From Diplonema japonicum (Eukaryota > Euglenozoa > Diplonemea > Diplonemida > Diplonemidae), in NCBI GenBank assembly GCA_964019335.1, contig OZ025674.1:1-64000 (forward strand): a stretch of DNA of 64,000 nt, in the 5' to 3' direction. The notes beneath the pieces were generated by a model that ran no database searches, was not told the origin of the DNA, and worked only from the letters and a program-made list of their open reading frames with translations. The first letter of the stretch is position 1; each line of letters starts with the position of its first letter. Shown here piece by piece: positions 9,327-19,059 of this stretch. The position numbers and the translations under genes are program-made.

Positions 9327-10750
9327 TCATGCACTCCCTGCCTTGACTGTCTTGGGTAGCCAGCCATGTTTTTCCATGGCTGCCATTGTCTCCTCAGGTG
9401 TCTTGTCCTTCCACTCTTTCTTCTCTTCGTCGTAAGTCCTCCCTAACAGGTAGTGCACATGCGCCATGTAGTGAAGGCGGATCGTGTTTTCCTGCTGTAC
9501 CCTGAGGAGACCAATTGCTTCTTCCTTCTCTTGGATGGTACGGACTGTGCGTATCACAGCTTTGGTGCTTTTGAACGGCAAACCAGCAGGACCCATTTCA
9601 GCTATCTTCAAGCAAAGTTCCTCTTGAGAAGGATTTAACCCTGCAAGATCAAAACGAACCTCAAAATCTTTTCTCGTTTCCCTAACCTCTGTAATAATTG
9701 GCATTATTCATTTGTTTGTTTTTTGACCATACGCGCTGCAAACTTCTCCTGGAAATCCTTTGCATCCTTCACAGCCATCACTGTGAATGTATTTTTATGG
9801 TTTTCACATCGTGTGACATACAAGGCTCCAGGAAGTCTAGCTTCAACCCACGGAGGTTCCCGCTGAAGCAGGAGTAATACTCCTTCAGGTGGTCCTTATA
9901 CTTGTCTTTTCCACCAAGCCTCGCTGTGAAATTCTTGGCAAAGGGGTCTGCATCGAAGGCCTTCACAAAGTCGGTGTAGGACATGTGGTCAAGGAACAGG
10001 GTTTTGCACGTCTGGTGGACTGTTGGAATCAATGCACCAAGCTGTGGATAAAAAAAAAGTAGAAGTTAAAGAAGGTATCAATACCGTTGGGTTTGAGGTC
10101 TCAATGACGACAGCAATGTTCCCACCAGGATGGTCGAACGAGAGCTGTCGTGCACTAGTTGCAGCAACCTCAGCGATCGTTCGGAGACTGTGCATCTCAT
10201 CAGCACCCTTTTTAGCGGACAGCGACCAGTATATGACCAGAGGTTCCCCAGTCCCGAATATCCTGGAGCGGGACATCCAGTCGGCATATCTCAGAATAGA
10301 CCTTGCCGTTTCGTTATACAGAAAAGAAAAGTAGGGCCGAAATGCGTTCTCGATAACGGTTTTGAGGTTGGCGGTCGCATCTTGATCTTGCAATGTTGTC
10401 TCCAAAAACAACACTTTCGAACCACCAAAAGCACGCTCGATCGAAGTGGTTTTTCCAGCAGCCTTCGGACCCACAAGTATGACAAAGGCTTGCCTCTCTT
10501 CACGCTTAAAGTTCTTGCGGTAGTCTTTCAAACTCTGTACAGTCGTGTCAACGTCTTTGCGAACGTGCTTAAGCTCTGGGGTGGATGCCAGCATATCCGG
10601 ACTCACAAGGCTACGGACGTGGAGAAATTTGTTTACTTCGTATGTGAAAAGACTGCCTGCAACACTTCCACCCCACTTGACGATGCTCTTGGTTTCAGGT
10701 GACTGCTTTTTCCACCAGCTTGTGACCGTTTCCAGAACTTTTCGAGCCAT
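9327..10750 (-). CDS. P-loop ATPase, four exons
   Basis: Four minus-strand exons (10750-10085, 10041-9822, 9780-9733, 9688-9327) join in frame to 431 residues. The three introns are 43, 41 and 44 nt; they begin GTATTG, GTATGT and GTATGG and end CCACAG, TTCACAG and TTACAG. The Walker A box is VGPKAAGKTTSIERAFGG at about residue 110. EPLVIYWSL and GGNIAVVIETSNPT at about 180-222 are candidate Walker B and sensor strands. The N-terminus is a short basic/hydrophobic segment (residues 1-45). The overall look is a STAND/AAA-type ATPase like those that multiply in protist subtelomeres (RHS- or Crinkler-like families are possible relatives). Function is unknown. Without splicing it looks like three unrelated ORFs. 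The TAATG seen at 9706-9702 lies inside the third intron and is not a real start. Confidence 0.75.
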
Positions 10751-10814
10751 TCTTCTGTTTTGTGTATTAAGAGAACTGTAAAGAATATGAAGTGAGGAAG
10801 AAGTAAAAATAAAT

Positions 10815-11366
10815 GTGGTTGGTGAAACCTGCTTTGCACACTTTTTGCACACTTCAGGTTTTTATGGGAGACAGAAAAATTCACCCTTCATACCTTCGTC
10901 TTTGAATACCCTTGTTGCAGGTGCTGGAGGTGAGCAGAGGATTGTCAACCTTTATCCTGAAAAGATAGGGTCACTCATTTTAACATTTGCACCTGGAGAA
11001 GTGGAGTATCACCATCCATACTACATAAGAATAAGTAATAACTACCAATACCTTCCTGTGACACGAGATGAAGAAACAATCTTTTTACAGCTATCATTGG
11101 AACATGATCCTAATGAGGACTATGCTCACTTACACTTATCAAAGGGTGAGATGTACTTTGCTGGTCATAAGGTATATGTGAGCAATGACTATCAAGAAAT
11201 CAAAATACAGAATTTCATACTCCCCTACACATATGAGACACTCTACCTGCTTATGAGACCTGACAATACTTTTCCTATTGCTGAGCTCCCTCATAAGGCT
11301 TATGATGATTTTATACAATTGCTTCTTAGTATTGGTTTCAAGGACATTCATAAAGTAGTAAGATAG
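10815..11366 (+). CDS. AT-rich orphan reading frame of unknown function
   Basis: An open frame with no ATG near its start; convincing protein-like sequence begins at about 10918 after a TTGCAG and runs to the TAG at 11366 (about 150 residues). It contains SLILTFAPGEVEYHHPYYIR and later ILPYTYETLYLLMRP, with alternating hydrophobic and charged residues suggesting a beta-rich fold. A first exon starting at the ATG at 10864 could splice to the TTGCAG, but its donor would be non-standard. I do not recognise a family. Its AT-rich codon use resembles the broken phospholipase gene and the next frame, so the three may come from one virus-like insertion; this is inference. Confidence 0.4.
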   Translation: MVGETCFAHFLHTSGFYGRQKNSPFIPSSLNTLVAGAGGEQRIVNLYPEKIGSLILTFAPGEVEYHHPYYIRISNNYQYLPVTRDEETIFLQLSLEHDPNEDYAHLHLSKGEMYFAGHKVYVSNDYQEIKIQNFILPYTYETLYLLMRPDNTFPIAELPHKAYDDFIQLLLSIGFKDIHKVVR

Positions 11367-11398
11367 CTACCATTGCAAAAAGGATAATTAATACATTG

Positions 11399-11920
11399 GA
11401 TGAAGAATATGATCCTAATCTGACAGGTCTTGAAAATGTGAAGAAGGTGTTAAGAGAAAGCTCCCCTGATGTAGAAATGATATCCCCTTCTGTACTATCA
11501 TCAACAAGATATATCACACCATTAACACCACCTCCTCTAATAGATCTTAGATCACCAGAAGAAGTTACTATAAGAAGAGCATCTCATCAATTAAACTTTG
11601 AGATTATTGAGAAAGGAGGTGTTGCTAAGTTAATGAGTAATGACAGTGATGGAGCACTTGTACAGATTGAGAAAGAATTCCCCAAACAATCCTTAGAAAG
11701 ATTATCAGGAGGTGATCCTTCAAACAGGTTTGTGAAGGGGAGTGACAATCAGTTCTATATCCCCTTCCTACCAGTGTTGGTCCAGACCCTTGAGGGACTC
11801 AGGGGACTCCAAGGGACAGGACAGGAGTCCCCTGAAATTTTCAGGGGTCTGGAGGGGACTCAGGGGACTGGAGGGACTCAAGGGACTCAGGGGACTCAGG
11901 CAGTGATGGGTGAATCCTAA
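11399..11920 (+). CDS. AT-rich orphan reading frame ending in Gly-Thr-Gln repeats
   Basis: About 173 residues, open from just after 11396 with no in-frame ATG at the start. The N-terminal half has a Pro-rich stretch (ITPLTPPPLIDLRSPEE). The middle has LNFEIIEKGGVAKLMS. The C-terminus is a run of Gly-Thr-Gln units encoded by GGGACTCAG repeats. The stop lies inside the left inverted repeat of the next element (from 11900), so the native end may have been replaced. It follows the previous frame by about 30 bp and shares its base composition. No family recognised; it could be a structural protein of a virus-like element or a decayed gene. Confidence 0.35.
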   Translation, partial: DEEYDPNLTGLENVKKVLRESSPDVEMISPSVLSSTRYITPLTPPPLIDLRSPEEVTIRRASHQLNFEIIEKGGVAKLMSNDSDGALVQIEKEFPKQSLERLSGGDPSNRFVKGSDNQFYIPFLPVLVQTLEGLRGLQGTGQESPEIFRGLEGTQGTGGTQGTQGTQAVMGES

Positions 11921-12088
11921 TTAGGACTAGACCAGACTGGATCTGGCATGAATTTCGACCCAATTATGCTGGACTGACAGACTGACCAGACTGACCAGAC
12001 CAGACCAGACTGGACTGGACCAGACAAGATACAACCACAACACCACATCCCCCCCTTTTTTTGCTGCAGAGTTCAAACATATAAACAG

Positions 12089-12960
12089 ATGTCTACAAGA
12101 AAAGATGTTACACAGGTACTGAGAGATGACAACAACAACAACAACAATGATAAGAAGAAAAGAAAAAGGAGCAACAGTACTGGTTCCTGTTCATCTTCAT
12201 CTTCCTCCTCAAAGCCATGTGCTGCTACTAACATTGAAGAACTACTCAGTCAAAAACCCGAATGTGGCCCTACTTTAACCTGCACCCAGAAGAAAACTGG
12301 GCTTTCTCAGTCTGCAATGTTGCAGTTCATCAGTGGCAATGGTAGGAGAAAGAAAAAAAAAGAAAAAAAAAAGGCATTGGCAGTACATTTAAAGCATTCT
12401 TTTGAAAAACCAGTGGTAAAAACACGATACCAACTGCAACTGATGAGGCAGTGGCTTGGGATGGGGTTGCAGCTGCTTGTGTATATGAGCAGGAGCCTGG
12501 AATCATTTTCCACTTCCCTCCCAGAACTGTGGATGAATGAGTGTACCACCTTGTAGAAGTTACCTCAACCAACCCCAATCACCTTTCTGAGACAGAAGCA
12601 AAGCTGAGGCTTGCACAGCTTAAGGTGAAGGAGCTGAAACACTTTCAGAGTTCCATGTCCAGAGACCTGCTTCACCCCCCACAGACCCTCCCTACACCTG
12701 ACCAGCCTGCTGGTGCCAAAGAAGAAAGAGGGGCAGTTTCAATTTTGGAATTAAAAGACTGGAACTATGTCTATGCCCACCCTCAAGCGGTACCACACAC
12801 ACAAGAAAAAAAAAAAAAAAAAAATAGTGCCAGCTTGCCTCTGTATCCCTTCTTGGTGCTGAAGGCCTTTGTTTTCCCCAGGTGTACCAACATGTTTGTC
12901 AGGTGGCAGAGCTCGTCAAGCAGGAGAATGGAACTCTGGACCCCCTCTCTGAGATCCTAG
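12089..12960 (+). pseudogene. Decayed element-A reading frame, unknown family
   Basis: The frame starts with an ATG inside the left inverted repeat, then has Asn and Ser homopolymers and a basic block. It continues only by changing frame twice: an intermediate frame reads DEAVAWDGVAAACVYEQ and then hits a TGA near 12538, and the sequence is readable again as YHLVEVTSTNPNHLSETEAK. The starting position inside the repeat suggests the element's own protein, possibly a transposase, but I do not recognise the catalytic motifs. A poly-A run near 12805 follows. Confidence 0.4.
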
Positions 12961-13396
12961 AGAAGAGGTATAGGTTGTCTGTATAGGAGATGGGTAGGAC
13001 TTCTGGGGATGTAGCAATGCATTGCCTGGTGTAGGCAGTGAGGATGGCATTGATGAAGATGGGTGAGATAGGGCACCCCTGGAGGATCCCATTTGTGGTG
13101 TGGAACACCTCCCCTACCCCCACCTGGAAGCACAGACATTGGTTGAGGTTGGTGTACATGGATCTCAGTGGTCTTAGGATGTTCTCAGACATGCCCAGTC
13201 TCTCCACCAGGTCAAATGTTAATGTGACAGGGATGGAGTCAAAACACTTCCTGAAGTCCACTGACAGACTATATAGAGGTTCCACCCCCTGTTGGGCATT
13301 TTCCACAAGAGGTAAAGGAGACCAGTGACAGGGGGTGCACCTCGGCCGCTTCTGCGTTCCGCATCGTGTCCTTAATGCATGTGGTGTGCAGCTCAA
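12899..13396 (-). pseudogene. LINE-type reverse transcriptase fragment
   Basis: The minus-strand frame contains SVDFRKCFDSIP (RT motif A with the catalytic Asp), NGILQGCPISPIFINAIL (motif B) and SYTDNLYLF, where the motif C YxDD is changed to YTDN. This is a non-LTR or related reverse transcriptase fragment, different from the OTU-bearing element at 1.8-7.9 kb. Both ends are cut off, and the second catalytic Asp of motif C is lost, so it is inactive. It is embedded between the element-A frame and the 330-bp repeats. Confidence 0.75.
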
Positions 13397-14410
13397 CCCC
13401 AGCTGGTGCCCTAAGTAGTTTACTCACCCTGAGCATTTGCAATTTGTTCTTCCACTCAGGGTGCTACAGGTGATGACCAGCCAAGTGGATGGAGGAAAAT
13501 GCCTGTTTGTTGTGTTGGTGGCACCTGCACAAGAACTGTTAACTTGATACAGGGGGGGCACTGCAGCCAAGTTGTAGCTTCTTCTGTGTTCTGCGTTGTG
13601 TCCTTAATGTGTGCAGTGTGCAGTTTAACCCCAGCCAGAGCAACACAACCCAGGGTAACCAACATTCTGTGCTCATGCAGTTTGCTGCCAATTCATCACC
13701 CTGAGCATCTGCATTATGTTCTCCCACTTGGGCACTACTGGTGATGACTGACATGGAGGTCAACAGCAAACAACACATCTGATGTACTTCTTATATTTCC
13801 ATGTTATCTCCACCACCTGAATGATATATATATGAGTTAAAAGAAGCCGGTGTTGGTGGCACCCTGCACAAGAACTGTCTACTTGATTACAGGGGCACAC
13901 CGCAACCGAGTTGTAGCTTCTTCTGCATTCTGCGTCATGTCTTTAATGTGTGTGGTGTACAGCTCAACCCCAGCCAGAGTGTCCCAGGTAACCAAGATTT
14001 GGCGCTTGTGCAGTTTGCTGCCTGTTTGTCACCCTGAGCATCTGCATTATGTTCTTCCACTCGGGAGCTACCGGTGATGACCAATGAGGAGGACAACAGT
14101 GAACAACACATCTGATGTTTTTTCATGCTATCCCCACCACCTTTGGAATAATATACAAGAGTTAAAGGAGGCTGGTGTTGGCAGTGCCCAAGAACTGTCT
14201 ACTTGATTACAGGGGGTGCACCACAGCCGGGTTGTAGCTTCTTCTGCATTCTGCATCGTGTCCTTAATCACCACGGCTGAGTTGTAGCTTCTTCTGTGTT
14301 CTGTGTCGTGTCCTTAATGTGTGTGGTGTTCAGCTCAACCCTAGCCGGGGCACCCCAGGAAACCAAGATTCTGCACTCATGCAGTTTGCTTGGTGATGAC
14401 CGATGAGGAG
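13310..14410 (+). repeat. Tandem repeat with units of about 330 bp
   Basis: A block containing TGTAGCTTCTTCTG, then TCGTGTCCTTAATG, CAGCTCAACCCCAGCC and a CATCTGATGT end recurs from about 13310, 13527, 13860 and 14190, with an extra partial copy at 14280. Units differ by small indels and substitutions, so the array is old. Short open frames on both strands repeat with the unit and are not genes. Confidence 0.75.
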
Positions 14411-15326
14411 GTCAACAGCGAACACATCTGATGTTTTTCTTATATTTTCATGTTATCCCCACCACCTGAAAAAGAAGATAAAAGTTTTTTTTTTTTTTTT
14501 TTTTTTTTTTTTCTTTGTTTCTCGTTGTTGTTGTTGTTGTTGTTGTTGTCTCTCAGTACCTGTGTAACATCTTTTCTTGTAGACATCTGTTTATATGTTT
14601 GAACTCTGCAGCAAAAAAAAAAAGGGGGATGTGGTGTTGTGGTTGTATCTTGTCCAGTCCGGTTCAGTCCAGTCCAGTCCAGTCCAGTCCAGTCTGGTCA
14701 GTCTGGTCAGTCTGGTCAGTCCGGCATAATTGGGTCGAAATTCACGCCGGATCCGGTCCGGTCTGGTCCAGTCCGGTCTAGTCCTCATTAGGATTCACCC
14801 ATCACTGCTGTAAGTAAGCTTTGGCTGAAACTAATGTGAGCTATGGTAAACAAAAACAAAAAATACACAAGGGTGAGAGGGTAGGTTTTAAATGATGAGA
14901 AGAGTTAACAGAAGGAAGCCAAAGAGAGCAGTAGTGAAAAAGTGAATTGACAAGGGGGGAAAGAGGGAGGAGAAGCAGATGAAAGGGAAAAGAAACATGC
15001 AAGAGTGACACAGGGGTAGGGAACAAGCCCTCCAAGCCAATCCCAAAGCATGGAATAACCCTACACTGCAGATCCAAGCTTGAGTACCACCCAACATCAA
15101 CACTTAGGCACTGCCAAGGCAGACCAGGTGTTGCTCACTCCTTTAATTGGAACCCCTCACAAGTGTAAAAAACATCTCCCTCCCACCTACCTCCCTCTAT
15201 CATTTGCGTTTATCAGTGTTTTATGAGGAAAAGGGGAAAGAAAAAAAAAAGGAAGGAGGAGAGGTAAAAAACCCACTTCTATTTTTTGGCAAATACTTGT
15301 AGATAAAGGACCCACAATTTTGTGGT

Positions 15327-15551
15327 ATGAGTACTCACCCCCCCTCCCCAAAAGGTGAGAAAGCACCTGTTAAAAACTAGCAAGCTATGATTTGCTTGTG
15401 TTCTTCTTTTTTTTGACTCTTTGATTTCTGTTTTCCCTTTCCCCCACCCACCCCCACACACCCCCCTGGCTGGGAGGAGGGAAAAAGAAAGAAGAGAGAA
15501 TGGTCTGGCCAGCCTAAAAAAAAAGAGGTTTATTTAAAAAAAAAAAAAAAT
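15327..15551 (+). repeat. SINE-like repeat, copy 1
   Basis: About 225 bp starting near TGAGTACTCACCCCCC and ending GGCCAGCC, then an A-rich block, GAGGTTTATTT and a poly-A tail. The same order is found at 16076 and 18190. The A-tail, size and dispersed copies fit a SINE or other short retroposed sequence. I found no convincing tRNA-type promoter boxes. Confidence 0.6.
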
Positions 15552-15564
15552 GCAGAAGTGGCTG

Positions 15565-15842
15565 AGGTGCACCCCCTGTCATTGGTCTCCTTTACCTCTT
15601 TCATGTTATTGGGTGGTGGGGATTACACAGAAATATGGAAATATAAGAAGTACATCAGATGTGTTGTTCGCTGTTAACCTCCATGCTGGTCATCACTGGT
15701 AGTGCCCGAGTGGAGGAACGTATTGCAGATGCTCAGGGTGATGAACTGGCAGCAAATTATGCATGCCCAGAATCTTGGTTACCAGGGGTGCCATGGCTGG
15801 TGTTGAGCTGCACACTGCACACATTAAGGACATGACACGGAA
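15565..15842 (-). repeat. Inverted copy of the 330-bp repeat
   Basis: The minus strand matches the tandem repeat units of 13310-14410: a GGTGCACC start, the ACATCAGATG block near 15652 and a final CATTAAGGACATGACACGG near 15822. It shows the unit also exists outside the tandem array and in the opposite orientation. Confidence 0.65.
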
Positions 15843-16075
15843 TATCTTTCAACCTTGATGATGCAAAGAGGGAAAAAAAAAAAAAAAAATGAAAAAAAAA
15901 GGGCAAAAAAAAAAAAAAAAAAAAAAAATAGGTAAGGAATTCCCTGTTCCACCATGTTCCACCAGTTCCACCATGTTCCACCAAGTTCTGCCAAGTTCTG
16001 GTTCCACCAGTTCTGCCGTTCCACCAAGTTCCGACTTTTCAGTTTGGTGGAAGGGAACGGAATGACCCACCCCTG

Positions 16076-16293
16076 GTATGAGTTGCTCACCCCCCTACCC
16101 AAAAGTGAGCAAAGCGTCCGTTAAAGAAAAGCAAGCCAGGATAGACTTGTGTACCCTTTTTTCGCTCCTCTTCACTTTCACCCACCTGGGCCCCACCCAC
16201 CCCTACCCCTACCCGAGGCCAGGGAGGGAGAAAAAGAAAGGAGAGGGCTTGGCCAGCCAAAAAAAAAGAGGTTTATTTTAAAAAAAAAAAAAA
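16076..16293 (+). repeat. SINE-like repeat, copy 2
   Basis: The same layout as the copy at 15327: TGAGTTGCTCACCCCCC, a C-rich middle, GGCTTGGCCAGCC, an A run, GAGGTTTATTTT and a poly-A tail. Divergence between copies is clear in the C-rich middle. A short stretch beyond the tail (about 16317-16345) matches part of the 1,024-bp TIR element at 51910. Confidence 0.6.
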
Positions 16294-16769
16294 TTAGTAC
16301 CATTTACCCTTTCCTTGCACCTTCCTATGGTTGCATGCTGCCCTTTTTTTGAGTATTCAAAGCAACAACGAAAATGGGGGGGTACCGTAGATAGGCTCCA
16401 GGCGTTTAGGGGTTATTTTTTTTTTTTTACATAGTCACAACAAGGTAGTATGAGCCTTGCCTCACATCCCACCCAAACCTAGGACCTCTTTTTTTGAACC
16501 TTTGAAACCAAAAGTACCAAAAAAAATGCAAGCCCCAGCCTAAATTTGGGCCTTTGTGACACAAAAAACACAAAGAAATTTTTTGGTCCCAAGAGTCCCC
16601 TCCAGACCCCTCTTCTTGTTGTGTCCACTTTGGCTCACAGGGCAACGGGACACTATCAAAAGTGGAGATGCTGCATTCCCGGACTCCCCCAGCTGGAAAG
16701 CTGCATACCACCCCCGGTCAAGGACTGAGCATTGATTCGCTCCTTCTCCCGCCTTAAGCACAGCGTTTT

Positions 16770-17365
16770 TCAGCCAGCTAAACGCAAGCGCTATGGCTTT
16801 AAGGTGCACTCCGTCGCATTCATGCACAGGGTGCGCGCTCAACATTAGAATTTACCCTGGTGGGGACCCGGAGGACACGGTACCATGTCTTCTGCGACAG
16901 TTCGAGCATCGTGGTCACTGGGTTGCGATGGATAATCTTTGTTCTAATTACCAGCTCTTCTGCTCTCTTTTGAGTACGGGTATGCATGCTATCAGAGGTT
17001 CAGCGCAACAGAAAAATACAACCCCGTGGGCACGGTTCAACTCCGGAAGACGACAGTGGGCAGAAAAACGAAAAAGGAGACCAGCAAACAAATCTCACAC
17101 CATGACAGAGTCATGCGGCAGAGTTCGGACAGCATCCGGTTCCTCTTGTGGCACGGCCGTACCAAACCCGTGTTAGCCTTTTCGGCTTTGCCTATAACTT
17201 TGCCTTTAATCTCTTCGATTTTGCCTATTGTATGAAATTCACCTCAAGGCTGTGCCGAGAATCAATAAAAAACAACTTTACACCTACAAAACGTGCAATG
17301 TTGCCCTGTGCCCTGAGTGCTTTGAGATTTTTCATACAAAAAATGACTACCCTGACATGATAAAA
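16770..17365 (+). pseudogene. Decayed piggyBac-like transposase
   Basis: Readable in pieces across three frames. QPAKRKRYGFKVHSVAF resembles the Lys-Pro-x-Lys-x-Gly-x-Lys region of piggyBac DDE transposases. HWVAMDNLCSNYQLF matches the DNxxxS catalytic-Asp segment. Near the end YKTCNVALCPECFEIFHTK is the Cys/His-rich C-terminal zinc domain typical of this family. In-frame stops and shifts (for example a TAG at about 16847) show it is dead. It lies within element B. Confidence 0.7.
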
Positions 17366-18189
17366 TACCGACAATTCTGGGGACGCTTGAAAGAAAAATC
17401 CTCAAGGGCGCCAGCGTCCGCCAGGACCCAATGTTGGAAGAAAATCGACATCTGTAGAAAAAAAAAAAGTGAGGGAGGCTGTCCTCCGCCCAAGCGCCCT
17501 CGAGTGGGTTGAGCAAAGTCGCTTGCGATGCTCAGTACTTTGTCGTATAGTTCCTCTCCCGACCCGGTATGAACACTAAGTAAGCCCCCCTGCATGGAAA
17601 ATAAACTGTTTTTTTTACCCCCTGGGTCACGTGCTTTTTAAAGGGTATAGTGTACTTTCCTATGGTTAAACTCTCGCATTTTTTTTTCCCGGGTTCATAA
17701 ATAGACTGTCCTTGGCATTTTTTTCGCCAAAACCCCCGGTCCTTTAGTGGTTAAAAAAGTCGATCCCTAGAAATAGGGGTCCTAGCTATGGTTTCCTAAT
17801 CGATTCCTATTGTTGCAGTGTGCTCTATATTTCGCCCAAATAGTCAAAAAAACGAAAATGCGAAAGGTTCCGTGTTTGGTGGAACATGAAATTCGGGTTG
17901 GCTTGTTGAAATTAGGTTTTCTGAAGGAAAATTTGAAATTAGGTATCATTTTTGGTGGAAAAATGAAATTGGGTTACCGTGTTTGGTGGAACATGAAATT
18001 CGGGTTGGCTTGAACGGTGGAAAATTTTCATTTTGTTGCCGTGTTTGTAGTTTTTCTCTTTTTTTTTATTTCACCCTTTGTCATAATCAATTCTTTTTTT
18101 TGTTTACCATAGCTCACATTGGTTTCAGCCAAAGCTTACTTACAGGAGCCATGTGAAGGCTGTGATTTGGACTTTATCCTCTCTGCCAA

Positions 18190-18318
18190 TACTGGTATGC
18201 CCTTTTGTTCTTCTGTTTTTTGACTCTTAAATTTCTATCTTCCCTTCACCCCACCCAACCCGGAAAGAAGAGAGAAAGGCCTGGCCAACCTAAAAAGAGG
18301 TTTATTTAAAAAAAAATG
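18190..18318 (+). repeat. SINE-like repeat, copy 3 (5' truncated)
   Basis: It matches the 3' part of the other copies from CTTTTGTTCTTCTG through GGCCTGGCCAACC and AAGAGGTTTATTTAAAAA. The 5' half is missing, as expected for a retroposed repeat. It lies just outside the right end of element B. Confidence 0.55.
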
Positions 18319-19059
18319 CTGTGTTGCTTTACATTATGTTGGTTTTTATTGCATCACATTCATTGTGGTGTTGCGTTGTTGTGCTGAGTTGTGTTGCATT
18401 GCTTGACAAGTTTGCAAGATGATGTGAAGACACACTTCACAACATCCAAGACTTCAAGCAAAGCAACGTGGCACAATAAAAAAGTGAAGCAATGCAACAC
18501 AACACAACTAAAGAACACAACTACACAACACTATGCAATGTAACATGATGTGGTGATGGTAGGTATGCTGAAAATTGTCCAAATTACATCGAAATCCACC
18601 ATGTATGTCAAAAAGAAATGAAGGTGTTGGAGTGGTTGGACCTAGTCCTGCCTGCTATCCAGAGGATCTAAAAATAGTTCCAGCAAACAGACCGAGCGTT
18701 TAATCGCTGAATAGAGTCGTGCAACGAGTTCATTGCAGCCTTTGTTTTGAAAAAGAACACAAGGCTGCTAAACGAGTTTTAGAGATATAGGGCGTCATTG
18801 AATTATGTCGTTTGTTTGAGGTTTCCTCGAAGAGTGAAGGTGCTTGGGATGTTGTTAAGGCCACTAGAAGAGCTTTTGGGCGTCCAGGAATTGTCAGTGA
18901 AGCGATCAATGATGTCCAGCGCGGAGGATTACTTATCTCGTTCATGTTACATGTGATGTGGTAGTGGCCCACTCACACAACCTTTTATTGAAAATACAAA
19001 AAATAAGTTTAAAAAAAAAAAAAAAACATTACCCTCCAGGTAAGAAAAAAAAGGTGAAC
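18319..19059. other. Gene-free junction between accessory zone and gene block
   Basis: 18320-18550 is rich in GTTGTG and CAACAC words that pair as an imperfect inverted repeat centred near 18430 (GATGTGAAG against CTTCACAACATC). 18550-18960 has no supported gene; a minus-strand frame of 80 codons there has no recognisable features. A poly-A run at 19010 and CCTCCAG at 19039 lead into the first plus-strand gene. Confidence 0.5.

Larger units (their letters stand above)
11900..14808. mobile_element. Element A: 2.9-kb unit bounded by long inverted repeats
   Basis: The sequence at 11900-12105 is repeated in inverted form at 14570-14808. Both arms start at their outer ends with GCAGTGATGGGTGAATCC, pass through degenerate CAGACTGGAC-like short repeats, and end inside at a shared block that includes TGTTTATATGTTTGAACTC. 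The arms differ in the number of short repeats and by scattered substitutions. Between them lie a Lys/Asn-rich frame, a reverse transcriptase fragment on the minus strand, and tandem repeats of about 330 bp. Long inverted ends indicate a DNA element that later received other insertions. No intact transposase is visible. Confidence 0.7.
14808..18145. mobile_element. Element B: 3.3-kb unit with terminal inverted repeats, adjoining element A
   Basis: CTGTAAGTAAGCTTTGGCTG at 14808 and the following bases to about 14860 reappear inverted at 18093-18145, with one or two mismatches over about 52 bp. The left end coincides with the right end of element A, so the two share a boundary. Inside are two SINE-like repeats, an inverted copy of the 330-bp repeat, short GTTCCACCA repeats (15945-16030) and a decayed piggyBac-like transposase. 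Whether the inverted ends belong to that transposase is not shown. Confidence 0.6.

Noticed and set aside
9702-9706. TAATG stop-start overlap suggesting a bacterial or viral operon
   Set aside because: It lies inside a consensus 44-nt intron; splicing joins the flanking frames into one protein.
18730-18972. 80-codon minus-strand frame before CFAP298
   Set aside because: No ATG context or domain, and it overlaps the presumed upstream region of the plus-strand gene row.
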